Source: Halalkalicoccus sp. CG83
GTDB taxonomy: Archaea; Halobacteriota; Halobacteria; Halobacteriales; Halalkalicoccaceae
DNA: 64,000 nucleotides
Assembly (NCBI RefSeq): GCF_037081715.1
Contig: NZ_JAZDDH010000001.1
Span: 2,232,001-2,296,000, forward strand
Direction of reading: 5' to 3'
The notes under the pieces were generated by a model. It was not told the origin of the DNA. It ran no database searches and saw nothing but the letters and a program-made list of their open reading frames with translations. How positions within the stretch are numbered: position 1 is the first letter of the stretch; every line of letters begins with the position of its first letter. The position numbers and the translations under genes are program-made. Of this stretch, positions 16,594 through 24,861 are shown piece by piece.

Positions 16594-17610
16594 ATGAACG
16601 ACACCAACGAGAAACGGACTGACGGCGGGTCGACCCCCGACTTCCTGACGGGGATGTCGGAGTCGACGGCGTCTCCGGCGTCGGGCTGGGAACGCTACTC
16701 CCGAACGATCGACCGATACTTCCTGACGCAGGCTCGCATCGCCTGGACCGACTGGCGAACCCGATTCGGCATCATCGTCCTGGGACTCTTCGTCCTCGTG
16801 GGGACCGTCGGCGTCCAGGTCGTCCCCCAGGCGTCGATCAACGAGGCGGAGACCTACATGACCTGGTTCCAGTCGATGGAGTACCCGCTGGGCACCGACA
16901 ACATGGGTCGTCCGATCCACAAACAGCTCGTCCACGCGACGCCCGCGGTGCTCAAGATGGGCCTTGCCGGTGCGATCTTCGCTGCCGGCGTCGCGGTCGT
17001 CGTCGGGACGGTCGCGGGGTACAAGGGCGGAGCCACCGACTACGTCCTGATGCTGATCTCCGACATCCTGATGGTGATTCCGGGTCTCCCGCTGGTCGTC
17101 GTACTGGCCGCGATCTACCAGCCCAGTGACCCCTTCGAGGTCGGAGTGATCCTCGCCATCGACAGCTGGCCCGGGCTGGCGCGAACGATCCGATCACAGG
17201 TGCTGACGCTCCGCGAGGAGTCGTACGTCGAGGCGGCCCGCTCGATGGGCGTCTCGACCCCGTCGATCCTGCAGAAGGACATCATCCCGCCGCTCATGCC
17301 CTACATACTCATCAACTCCGCACAGGCCGCCCGAGGCGTGATCTTCGCGTCCGTCGCGCTGTATTTCCTCGGGTTCCTGCCGTACTCGGAGGTGAACTGG
17401 GGCGTGATGATGAACGACGCGTACGCGACCGGCGGCGCCCTCTCGAACCCGGCGCGGGCCGCACACTGGCTCTACCCACCGATGGCGGCGCTCGTCCTCC
17501 TCTCGTTCGCGCTGGTCCTGCTGTCGCAGGGACTCGATAAGGTGTTCAACCCTCGGCTGCGGGCCCGCCACTCCAAGACCGTCGACGACAGCGAGGACCT
17601 CCCGAACTGA
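16594..17610 (+). CDS. dppC: ABC transporter permease, DppC/OppC type
   Basis: 338 aa with an N-terminal cytosolic stretch, a helix at about 64-83 (FGIIVLGLFVLVGTVGVQVV) and the DppC signature YPLGTDNMGRP. The EAA loop is in EESYVEAARSMGVSTPSILQ. It is expected to dimerise with the DppB-like subunit. It is the last gene of the pair; the ATPase genes that normally follow are absent. The reading frame shows no damage. Confidence 0.9.
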   Translation: MNDTNEKRTDGGSTPDFLTGMSESTASPASGWERYSRTIDRYFLTQARIAWTDWRTRFGIIVLGLFVLVGTVGVQVVPQASINEAETYMTWFQSMEYPLGTDNMGRPIHKQLVHATPAVLKMGLAGAIFAAGVAVVVGTVAGYKGGATDYVLMLISDILMVIPGLPLVVVLAAIYQPSDPFEVGVILAIDSWPGLARTIRSQVLTLREESYVEAARSMGVSTPSILQKDIIPPLMPYILINSAQAARGVIFASVALYFLGFLPYSEVNWGVMMNDAYATGGALSNPARAAHWLYPPMAALVLLSFALVLLSQGLDKVFNPRLRARHSKTVDDSEDLPN

Positions 17611-17868
17611 ATCGGTCCGGCGGTGCACACCGCGTGATCCACGTTCCTCTTCACACCCGTAGGGGAAGGTGATCGGACCCGGATCACGAGAGGGAGCCGA
17701 TCGTCTCCCGTTCGACACCACGGCCTCCCTCGATTCGAACATCGTAGGACGCTCGTGGTCCGGTGTGGCGCCGTTGGGGCGGTCAAACGGGCCGCTCGCT
17801 CGACTATATTCTATAGTTAAATAGGTGAAAGTTTATACGTTCGTCACGCCAACGTCGGGTGAATTCCG

Positions 17869-18108
17869 ATGTCAATGGAGACAACCGACGAAACACATGG
17901 GACCTCGTCCAGAGTCGTACAGCGGATGGAGACCGTACGAGACTCGACACCGCTGCTGGGTGTGTTGCTCGGCGTCGCCCTGATCGGCGCCGGGGCCCTT
18001 CTGGCGGAGGGTGCCGTCGCGGGAATGTTCGGCATCTACGGTTCGACCGTCGTCTTCGTCTCGGCGACGACCTACGCCGTTCTGGCGGTACTGCGACGCA
18101 ACCAGTGA
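17869..18108 (+). CDS. Small two-helix membrane protein
   Basis: 79 aa. A soluble N-terminus of about 28 residues precedes two hydrophobic helices (LLGVLLGVALIGAGALLAEG and GSTVVFVSATTYAVLAVL). An AT-rich promoter-like stretch (CTATAGTTAAATAGG) precedes it, about 45 bp upstream. Its size and topology resemble the protein at 15188, suggesting a haloarchaeal small membrane protein associated with this transporter locus. Function unknown. Confidence 0.55.
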   Translation: MSMETTDETHGTSSRVVQRMETVRDSTPLLGVLLGVALIGAGALLAEGAVAGMFGIYGSTVVFVSATTYAVLAVLRRNQ

Positions 18109-18549
18109 ACCGACGCCTACGGCGTTTCGAACGCTCAAACCCGAACGACCGTTCGGTTACGTCTCCCGCCAGTGGCGTCGAATACCGACGACGAGGAACT
18201 CGCTCATTACAGACGTACACTCGTAACCGTCCGACCCGGGACCGTCGCGGGCCGCCGCACCGTCGATCAGTCCTTCCGACCCGTGGATTCGACCGGCGTT
18301 CGTAACTAACGGCGGGCGTACTCGGCGGAGCGGTCGGGTTCCGATCGAGTCGTGGGGGTGCGTGACGTTCGAGGAGAGGGGTCGGGTAGAGCGGTCTGGA
18401 ACGGGGCCAGGATATCAGCCGGGCCGCACGAAGGCGCGAGCGAACGACGTACGCGCGAAACGGTCGAGTTTCCGAGTCAGTGGTGACGGTCGCCGGCCGT
18501 CCGCGCCGCGGGATCGGTCCGAACGCGGCCGAGGGGCCGAAACGGTGTT
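18109..18549. other. Intergenic region without recognised features
   Basis: 441 bp between the small membrane protein and the acetyltransferase. Open frames here are Arg-rich and lack the acidic composition of real haloarchaeal proteins. I see no repeat, RNA or clear promoter. It may be decayed coding DNA, as at other gaps in this cluster. Confidence 0.4.
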
Positions 18550-19722
18550 GTGATCCCGGTGAGTACCACCGGCGTGAGTTCAGCGATCGACGGTCCGCGA
18601 CTGGCTCGGTCGGAGGAGTTCCGCGAGACCATGACGCTCACGGAGCGCTGTTTCGGTTTCGACCGTGGCGGCCTGGAGCGGCGCATGCCCCACTGCTTCG
18701 ACGAGACACGGCCCGATCGACACGCGATCGTCAAACGCGACGGCGCGGTGGTGAGCCACGTCGCCTGCGTTCCGGCCACGCTTCGGGCCGGTGGCGCGAC
18801 CGTAAAGTGTCCGGGTATCGCCGGCGTCGCGACGGATCCCGACCACCGCGCCAGCGGGTACATGAAACGACTGCTCGAGTTCTGGCTCGACCGCCTTGAT
18901 TCCCGGGACGTCCCCCTCGTGGAGCTCGAGGGCGATCGTCTCGGCTACGGGCGGTTCGGTTGGGAGAACGCCGGTCGAGAGGACCGATACCGGATCACGG
19001 ACCGCTCGTTCGGCGTGGAACCCGTCGGGACTGCGACGGTTCGTCGGTATCGAGGTCCGCCGGATCTCGAACCGATAACGGAGATTCACGAGCGCGAACG
19101 CTACCGCGTGGTCCGCGACCGCCGGCGGTACGAACGGCTGTTCGATCAGCAGGACCTCGAGACGCTCATCGCCGACGGCGACCGGCCGGCGTATCTCTCC
19201 TACCGCGGAACGGATCCCGCCTCGGTGGTCGAGTTCGGCGGTTCGCGGGAGGGGGTAGCGACGCTGCTGGCAGCCGTTCTCGAGTCGGCCACCGAACTAG
19301 AGGTGTACGCCCATCCCCACCATCCGCTCGTCTCGCTGTTCTGTGACGTGGCGACCGGCTGGGAGACCCTCCCCCATCGAAAGCTCAACGTCCTCGACCT
19401 CCCCGGGACCCTCAAGGCGTACGAACCGTTGCTCGCGGATCGGTGGTCGACGGTGGTCGACGACTTCGGTACCGTCTCCGGGTCGGTGACGCTCGCGATC
19501 GACGAGTCGTCCACGACGGAGGCGGCGACGATACGCTACGATGACGCCGGCGTTCGCGTCGAACGGACGACTCGAGAGCCGGACGTGACGCTGGATCGAT
19601 CGACGATGACCCGGCTTCTCTTCGGTTCGCCCGATGCGTGCTGGCCGGTCAGACGCTCACGACCGTTCATGCGGACCGTTCTCCCGCTGGAGTACTACTT
19701 CTGGCGAACCGAGACGATCTGA
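18550..19722 (+). CDS. Eis-like GNAT acetyltransferase
   Basis: 390 aa from a GTG at 18550; a second GTG at 18559 is equally possible. The N-terminal GNAT domain has VKCPGIAGVATDPDHRASGY (about 97-116), typical of Eis-type enzymes. A second GNAT-like domain and a C-terminal SCP2-like domain (from about residue 300) complete the three-domain architecture of this group. Members acetylate amines such as aminoglycosides or lysines; the substrate here is unknown. It stands in the amino-sugar cluster but is monocistronic. Confidence 0.8.
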   Translation: MIPVSTTGVSSAIDGPRLARSEEFRETMTLTERCFGFDRGGLERRMPHCFDETRPDRHAIVKRDGAVVSHVACVPATLRAGGATVKCPGIAGVATDPDHRASGYMKRLLEFWLDRLDSRDVPLVELEGDRLGYGRFGWENAGREDRYRITDRSFGVEPVGTATVRRYRGPPDLEPITEIHERERYRVVRDRRRYERLFDQQDLETLIADGDRPAYLSYRGTDPASVVEFGGSREGVATLLAAVLESATELEVYAHPHHPLVSLFCDVATGWETLPHRKLNVLDLPGTLKAYEPLLADRWSTVVDDFGTVSGSVTLAIDESSTTEAATIRYDDAGVRVERTTREPDVTLDRSTMTRLLFGSPDACWPVRRSRPFMRTVLPLEYYFWRTETI

Positions 19723-19813
19723 GTCGCCGACCGTGGGACCGCCAGCACCGGGTTCGTCTCGGGGCTCGTTTACGGACGAGAGCGCCGTGCGTTCCCAACG
19801 TCGATCCGCCAGC

Positions 19814-20785
19814 TCACGAACGGGGGGTCTCGCCGACGGTCGCGACCGCCCCCGACTCGGCCGCGTCGATGACGGTCCAGTTGAGCGACAGCGTCCGGAT
19901 CGCGTCCGCGTAATCGGAACGGACGTGACCGGGATCGTTTCGGTCGACGGCCTCGAGGAAGTTCTCGACCTCGCGGCCGTACCGATCGGTCGAGAGGTCG
20001 AGGTCGATCCCCTCGTCGTCGATCGTGCCGGAGAGCTCCTGGGTCGTGTAGTCCAGCAGCAGGTGAACGTCGTCACCGACGACGTCGAGTTCGGCCGTCC
20101 ACTTCGGCGACGTCACCGCCGAGGAGACCGTACTGACGATGCCGTTCTCGTGGGTCAACGTGGCCGTCGTCGCGGCCGGGTAGTCGATCTCCGGCGTACC
20201 GGGGCGATCGGTGCTCGCGGCCGTGACGCGGTCGACGTCGCCGCCGAGATACCGAACCAGGTCGTACAGGTGGGTCGTTCGAGTGACGATCTCGCCGCCG
20301 GAGAGCTCGAGCGTGCTTCCCCACGAACTCGCGAGCAGTCCGCTCCAGTAGCGCCCGACGAGCATGCTGATTTCGCGGTCGGCGAGCAGTTCGATGGCTC
20401 GCTCCGTGATCGCGTCGTAACGAAAGACGTAGCCCGTGCCGGTGACGATCCCGGCGCTCTCGATCGCTGCCAGCGTCTCTCGGCCCCGTCCGCACTCCAA
20501 CGCGACCGGTTTCTCGACGAAGACGTCGATCCCGCGCTCGGCGGCGAGCGTCACCTGGTCGTCGTACGCGAACGGCGGGATGGCGACGAACACCGCATCC
20601 AGCGGCTCCGCCTCGTAGAGCGTTGCGTGATCCGTGTACGCCGACGCCCCGCGCGGGTCGGCGGCCCTCCGGGCGGCCTCCTCGTCGACGTCGCAGACGC
20701 CGGTGATCGTCGCGTGGTCGCTCTCGTCGACCTTCTGCATCAACGTACTGGCCATCTTCCCGGCCCCGATGAATCCGACGTTCAT
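19814..20785 (-). CDS. Gfo/Idh/MocA family NAD(P)-dependent oxidoreductase
   Basis: 323 aa. Rossmann start VGFIGAGKMA (3-12), then the family motif EKPVALE (91-97), in which the Lys is catalytic in relatives. The C-terminal alpha/beta domain includes HLYDLVRYLGGDVDRV. In haloarchaea this family includes glucose and xylose dehydrogenases and myo-inositol-type enzymes. The neighbours (SDR, FAH, DapA-type) suggest a sugar or sugar-acid oxidation step. It is divergent from the broken LamG gene and the aldolase. Confidence 0.85.
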   Translation of the reverse strand: MNVGFIGAGKMASTLMQKVDESDHATITGVCDVDEEAARRAADPRGASAYTDHATLYEAEPLDAVFVAIPPFAYDDQVTLAAERGIDVFVEKPVALECGRGRETLAAIESAGIVTGTGYVFRYDAITERAIELLADREISMLVGRYWSGLLASSWGSTLELSGGEIVTRTTHLYDLVRYLGGDVDRVTAASTDRPGTPEIDYPAATTATLTHENGIVSTVSSAVTSPKWTAELDVVGDDVHLLLDYTTQELSGTIDDEGIDLDLSTDRYGREVENFLEAVDRNDPGHVRSDYADAIRTLSLNWTVIDAAESGAVATVGETPRS

Positions 20786-20912
20786 ACCCGCTACTCCGGG
20801 GAAACGCCACTTGTATGCTTCGGCAACAAAGCTTTATATTTTAGTCTATATTATTTGAATGTAATTCGGGACGGAGGTCCACAACGAGGTCCCTCGACGT
20901 CGGCGTTCGTCG

Positions 20913-21257
20913 TCACTCGGAGCGGAGTCGTAGCTCCGCCGCCGAGAGCGGCCGATCGGAGAGCCGAACGTCCTCGACGATCCCGTCGTACCCGCTTTCG
21001 AAGAGGTACCGTCCCTTCAACAGCGTCCAGCCGGCCCACTCGGTCCCAATTCGATCGACCCGTCGAAGCGGGCGTCGTCGACCGATCGGCCGTCGACCGC
21101 GAGCGTGAGGCGCTCCCGGCCGTCCCAGCGGCCGGCCACGTGGCGTCGCTCGTCGGCCCGTATCCCGTCCCAGGAGACGGCCGTCTCGCCGTCGGGACCG
21201 TCGAGGGAGAACCCGAGTCGAGCAGTTCTGCCAGAAACGTAATGACCCGGTGTCGCG
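20913..21257 (-). pseudogene. Frameshifted LamG/concanavalin-like domain remnant
   Basis: On the minus strand the frame reading RLGFSLDGPDGETAVSWDGI and HVAGRWDGRERLTLAVDGRS ends with a stop shortly after SIELGP. The neighbouring frame then continues as EWAGWTLLKGRYLFES and IVEDVRLSDRPLSAAELRL, the typical end of a LamG-like fold. A single indel near 21045 explains the break. The N-terminal part is missing. It was probably the C-terminal carbohydrate-binding end of a secreted glycan-active protein, in keeping with the sugar-related context. Confidence 0.65.
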
Positions 21258-21277
21258 AGTGAACGAGGGTGCCGCCG

Positions 21278-22228
21278 ATGACCTACGATGCGTTACGTGA
21301 GAAGCTCCGAACCGTCGCGTTCACGACGACCACCCCGTTCACCGACGACGGGAGCCAGGTCCGGTACGACGCGATCGAATCGAACGTTCGAACGCTGTAC
21401 GACGCGGGTGCTCGCGTCTTCATTCCGTGTGGGAACACAGGGGAGTACTACTCGCTCTCGACGAGCGAGCGGGTGGGAGTCGTCGAGGCGACGGTCGACG
21501 CCCTGCCCGCCGACGCGACGGTGATCGGCGGTGCCGGCGGGAGTACGAAGACCGCGGTCGACCTCCTCGAGGCTTACGAGGCTGCGGGTGCGGACGCGGG
21601 GATGATCATGTACCCGCGACACACCTACCTCCACGAGGAGGGTCTGATCGACTACTACGAGACGCTCGCCTCCGCGACGGGACTCGGGATCGTGGTTTAC
21701 AAGCGTGGCCCGTTGCTCACGGAACGCGTCCTCAGTAGCGTCGCATCGCTGGAGAGCGTCGTCGCGGTGAAGTACGCGATCAACGACGTGAAGACGTTCT
21801 CGGCGCTGGTCGAGAACGTCCCTGGGGACGTCGTCTGGCTGAACGGCGTCGCCGAGCGGTTCGCGCCGGCGTACGCTCTCGAGGGAGCCGAGGGGTTCAC
21901 CACCGGGATCGGTAACTTCGTTCCCCACCCCGTGCTGGCACTCGATCAGGCCCTCTCCGCGGAGGACTGGCAACGGGCCGGGCGAATCCGGACCGTCCTC
22001 CGGCCGCTCGAGGACCTCCGGGAGGAGGACGGCGGGGGCGCCCCGTTCGGCTCCGCGAAGAACGTCCCGTCGGTGAAGGCCGGTCTGGATCGCCAAGGGC
22101 TGTACGGTGGACCGGTACGCGAGCCGCTGGTCGCCCTCTCCGCCGAAGACCGAGACCGCGTCGTCGATCACGTCTCAGCGATCGAAAACGCCAGGATCGC
22201 GTCCGATACGGCCGTCAGAACGGAGTAG
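21278..22228 (+). CDS. DapA/KDG aldolase-type class I lyase
   Basis: 316 aa from the ATG at 21278, which has a GAGGGT Shine-Dalgarno-like sequence; a GTG at 21269 is an alternative. DHDPS-superfamily features: PCGNTGEYYSLS near residue 50, Y141 in IVVYKRGP and Schiff-base lysine K165 in VAVKYAIND. True dihydrodipicolinate synthase is less likely in a catabolic cluster; 2-keto-3-deoxy-acid aldolase or 5-dehydro-4-deoxyglucarate dehydratase fit better. It could cleave or dehydrate the keto-deoxy acid made by the SelA-like enzyme, which is inference. Confidence 0.8.
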   Translation: MTYDALREKLRTVAFTTTTPFTDDGSQVRYDAIESNVRTLYDAGARVFIPCGNTGEYYSLSTSERVGVVEATVDALPADATVIGGAGGSTKTAVDLLEAYEAAGADAGMIMYPRHTYLHEEGLIDYYETLASATGLGIVVYKRGPLLTERVLSSVASLESVVAVKYAINDVKTFSALVENVPGDVVWLNGVAERFAPAYALEGAEGFTTGIGNFVPHPVLALDQALSAEDWQRAGRIRTVLRPLEDLREEDGGGAPFGSAKNVPSVKAGLDRQGLYGGPVREPLVALSAEDRDRVVDHVSAIENARIASDTAVRTE

Positions 22229-22489
22229 CACGAACTCGGACCGATGTCCGATCAGCCAGACCCGGAACGGGGAAGTTCAACACATGCACTTCGTCACCCG
22301 ATGATATCTCGTCCACAGCTACGGTTGTTGTATAGTAGTAAATGACATTTGGATCCATTTATTACGTAGTTGATCGTCCATTTGTCTCCGCCTCTATTCG
22401 AGAACGACTTTGATGTCTCTCGTGTTCACGGCGTTCTTTCGACGGCCACCCGCGAGCGATCCTTCTCGAAGACCATGGCCGAAGGACTA

Positions 22490-24346
22490 CTACAGCAGGG
22501 AAGAGGGCGGAGTCCCTCGAACGACGTTCCGAATCACGCGTAGGAGACTGCGCGGGTGATACGGAGCACGGCCGTTCGTCGGACGAACCGACCGAGTAGC
22601 GTCGTCCTGCTTCCTGACCCACTGGATCCACTGCTGTGCATCGTTTATGCGTAGCTTCTCCCGGGTCGGAAGCTGGTGGACCGACGGCGTGTCGGGAAAC
22701 AACCGCTCATCCAGACGACACTCGTCGTAGTGCGAGTCACGATCAGGCCACGCGTGTTCGAACGCTTCGACGTAGGGAAGCTTGCGTCGAGCGAACCGTT
22801 CGAGCTGGTTCAGCGTATGTCTATCGTGTGGTCGGTCCGGGGGAGGATGCTGGAGGATGGTGGAATCGAGTCGACGCATCGCCCGCAGGAACGTCTCCGT
22901 CGACCGGTGTTCCGGTGGTGTCTGGAGATGCCACGAGAGGAGCTCGGCGTCGGCTGCGACGAGCGCTTCGAGATAGTTGTCGGCGAGGTGGGTCCGGGAT
23001 GCCTTCGCGGGTTGATTGCGGACGGCGAAGAGCGCCATCTGGTTGTAGATCGAGTCGGCTCGCGCCACACAGCTCTCGAGTTCGTCCGCCACGCTATCGC
23101 GAATGATCGCCCTGGCGTCTGCACCCTCGAGTTCCGCAAAGACGTCGCTGGCACGTGCAACGAGCGCATCGTCGTCCGTGACGTCTCGCAACTGGTCCAG
23201 TATCGTTCCGACCAGATCGTCCGGTCGACTGCGCTTGCGAAGCGGGATCCGCTTTCCGAGAACGGTCGTGCTACTTGGCGTGTTGTAGTAGCCTCTGAAC
23301 AACGTATCGTAGAGCAGCCCGTGATAGATCGTATCGACATCGATTTCGTCGGTGTAGCCAGCGTGATGGATGTGGAGCGACTCCTTGGTCGTCTGGGAGT
23401 ACCGTACTTTGTCCACCGTCGGAAGGAGATAGCGGCCGTTCGGTTCCAGGACGGTATGGGCAGTCTCGTACTGGGCAGCGATCCGTCTGGCAACCCGCAT
23501 CTCGCGACTGTCCGCTATCCCGATGCTGTAGCAATGGTCGATGTCGGGGAGACACGCCAAGAGCGTGCGGGAGTCGTATCCGGCTGACAGCAGTAGGCCC
23601 TTTCGTCCGGGATAGTGAGCACGCCGGTCGATCGCTCGCTGAAGACGGGCCGACAGTTCTGCGGCATAGTCGAACGATCGAGGGTCGTAGACGAACCGCT
23701 GATACGATTCGGTGTCGGAGCCGGTTATCCCTCCGTCGAACGGGACGCGATGCAATTCGGTGAACAGCGTTCTATCGCCGAGGACGGTTCCGATGTGCAG
23801 GAACTCGGTGAGCGCACGGCGCTGGATCGACGGGTCGTCGAGGAGTCGAGCGACCGCGGCCGCGTCGGTCCCGAACACGCGACTTCCAGGGTCGTCGGTG
23901 TAGAAACACTCCCACGAACGAATCGGATCAGAGATGAGACGAGCGTCCCCCCCGTACTCGAGGAACACGAGATAGGAGCCGCTCAACGCCGAAACTGCCT
24001 CTACTCCACGATCGGCACATCGATCGAGCACCCATCGGGCGACGTTGGGCGTGTCGACCTCAGGAACGTGCGCCTCGCCCCAGACGACGCAGGCGTTGTG
24101 TTCGTCGGTAGCGACGGCACTGCGTCCGGGGACGCCGACGTGTGGGTCCCGAATTCCGATCGTACTCCACTCGCCGTCGACGACGACGTCGAACGCCTGG
24201 TCCGGACGCAGTCGGTCGAATTCAGCGCGATCGCCGAACACGCCGAACAACTCCTTGTTGGTGTGCATCGACGACCGAGAAGGACGGGAACGGCCGTCGC
24301 TCTCGTGTCGGCCCAGCGAGCGTCTCAAGGAGTGATATACTGCCAT
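22490..24346 (-). CDS. Asparagine synthase-like protein lacking the GATase cysteine
   Basis: 618 aa from the ATG at 24346, or 592 aa from 24268 (start MHTNKELFGVFG). It has a class II glutaminase-like N-terminal half and an ATP-pyrophosphatase half with the PP-loop LLLSAGYDSRTLLA. Canonical asparagine synthases need Cys2 immediately after Met; neither candidate start gives one, so glutamine hydrolysis is unlikely. Such proteins occur in haloarchaeal surface-glycan and secondary clusters and may transfer amino groups or only adenylate. A TATA-like element near 24446 favours the 24346 start. The substrate is unknown. Confidence 0.75.
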   Translation of the reverse strand: MAVYHSLRRSLGRHESDGRSRPSRSSMHTNKELFGVFGDRAEFDRLRPDQAFDVVVDGEWSTIGIRDPHVGVPGRSAVATDEHNACVVWGEAHVPEVDTPNVARWVLDRCADRGVEAVSALSGSYLVFLEYGGDARLISDPIRSWECFYTDDPGSRVFGTDAAAVARLLDDPSIQRRALTEFLHIGTVLGDRTLFTELHRVPFDGGITGSDTESYQRFVYDPRSFDYAAELSARLQRAIDRRAHYPGRKGLLLSAGYDSRTLLACLPDIDHCYSIGIADSREMRVARRIAAQYETAHTVLEPNGRYLLPTVDKVRYSQTTKESLHIHHAGYTDEIDVDTIYHGLLYDTLFRGYYNTPSSTTVLGKRIPLRKRSRPDDLVGTILDQLRDVTDDDALVARASDVFAELEGADARAIIRDSVADELESCVARADSIYNQMALFAVRNQPAKASRTHLADNYLEALVAADAELLSWHLQTPPEHRSTETFLRAMRRLDSTILQHPPPDRPHDRHTLNQLERFARRKLPYVEAFEHAWPDRDSHYDECRLDERLFPDTPSVHQLPTREKLRINDAQQWIQWVRKQDDATRSVRPTNGRAPYHPRSLLRVIRNVVRGTPPSSLL

Positions 24347-24861
24347 GGAGTTCTCGGCTGTTACAGTCCGTTTGGGAGCCGTTTCAATGCTCGAACGGCG
24401 TGATCGACAGAGCGGATCTACTCGGTCTTGCTGCACTGACCGTATATATCTAACGGATGGTAAACGAAATAAGTCGACGCAGTCTTGCGATTATATCCGT
24501 GCTCGAAGTCATATTACCTTTATCATATCGCTCCGAGAATAGTGAATCGCTACGCGAGAGTAGAGCCCCGTCTTTCCTCGACTCACAGGGTCACACGTCC
24601 GAAGACACGTAACGACGGTCCGCCATACGTCCTTACCGGGCTCCGCTCTCTTGACGTTCGATACGTCGATCGAATCCGGAGATCGGTTGTCGGGAGGGAA
24701 CTGTGACCTTCGTGTGGGTGGAGCTCTCCGGTAGGACCTCCAGAACCCCTCTCGGGCCAGCGGTAGGAGTCGTATCGATGTAAGCAGTCTCACAACGAAC
24801 AGCTGACCGCCACCGTTCGAGATCCCCGAGGTCGGGATCGATGACGGGGAGGGCTGCTCGT
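24347..24861. other. Intergenic region between two minus-strand genes
   Basis: 515 bp containing the probable promoter of the asparagine-synthase-like gene near 24446. Open frames are short and basic. No tRNA, repeat or T-rich terminator was recognised. Confidence 0.4.
24442..24450 (-). promoter_or_regulatory. TATA-like box for the asparagine-synthase-like gene
   Basis: GATATATAC on the minus strand. A start site about 27 bp downstream (near 24419) would give a roughly 70-nt leader to the ATG at 24346. Confidence 0.4.

Noticed and set aside
19634-21262. 542-codon plus-strand open frame across the Gfo/Idh gene
   Set aside because: Arg/Val-rich shadow of a clear minus-strand dehydrogenase and of the LamG remnant; no family features.
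22676-24403. Long plus-strand frames over the asparagine-synthase-like gene
   Set aside because: The PP-loop and domain order on the minus strand are convincing; the plus frames have no acidic composition.
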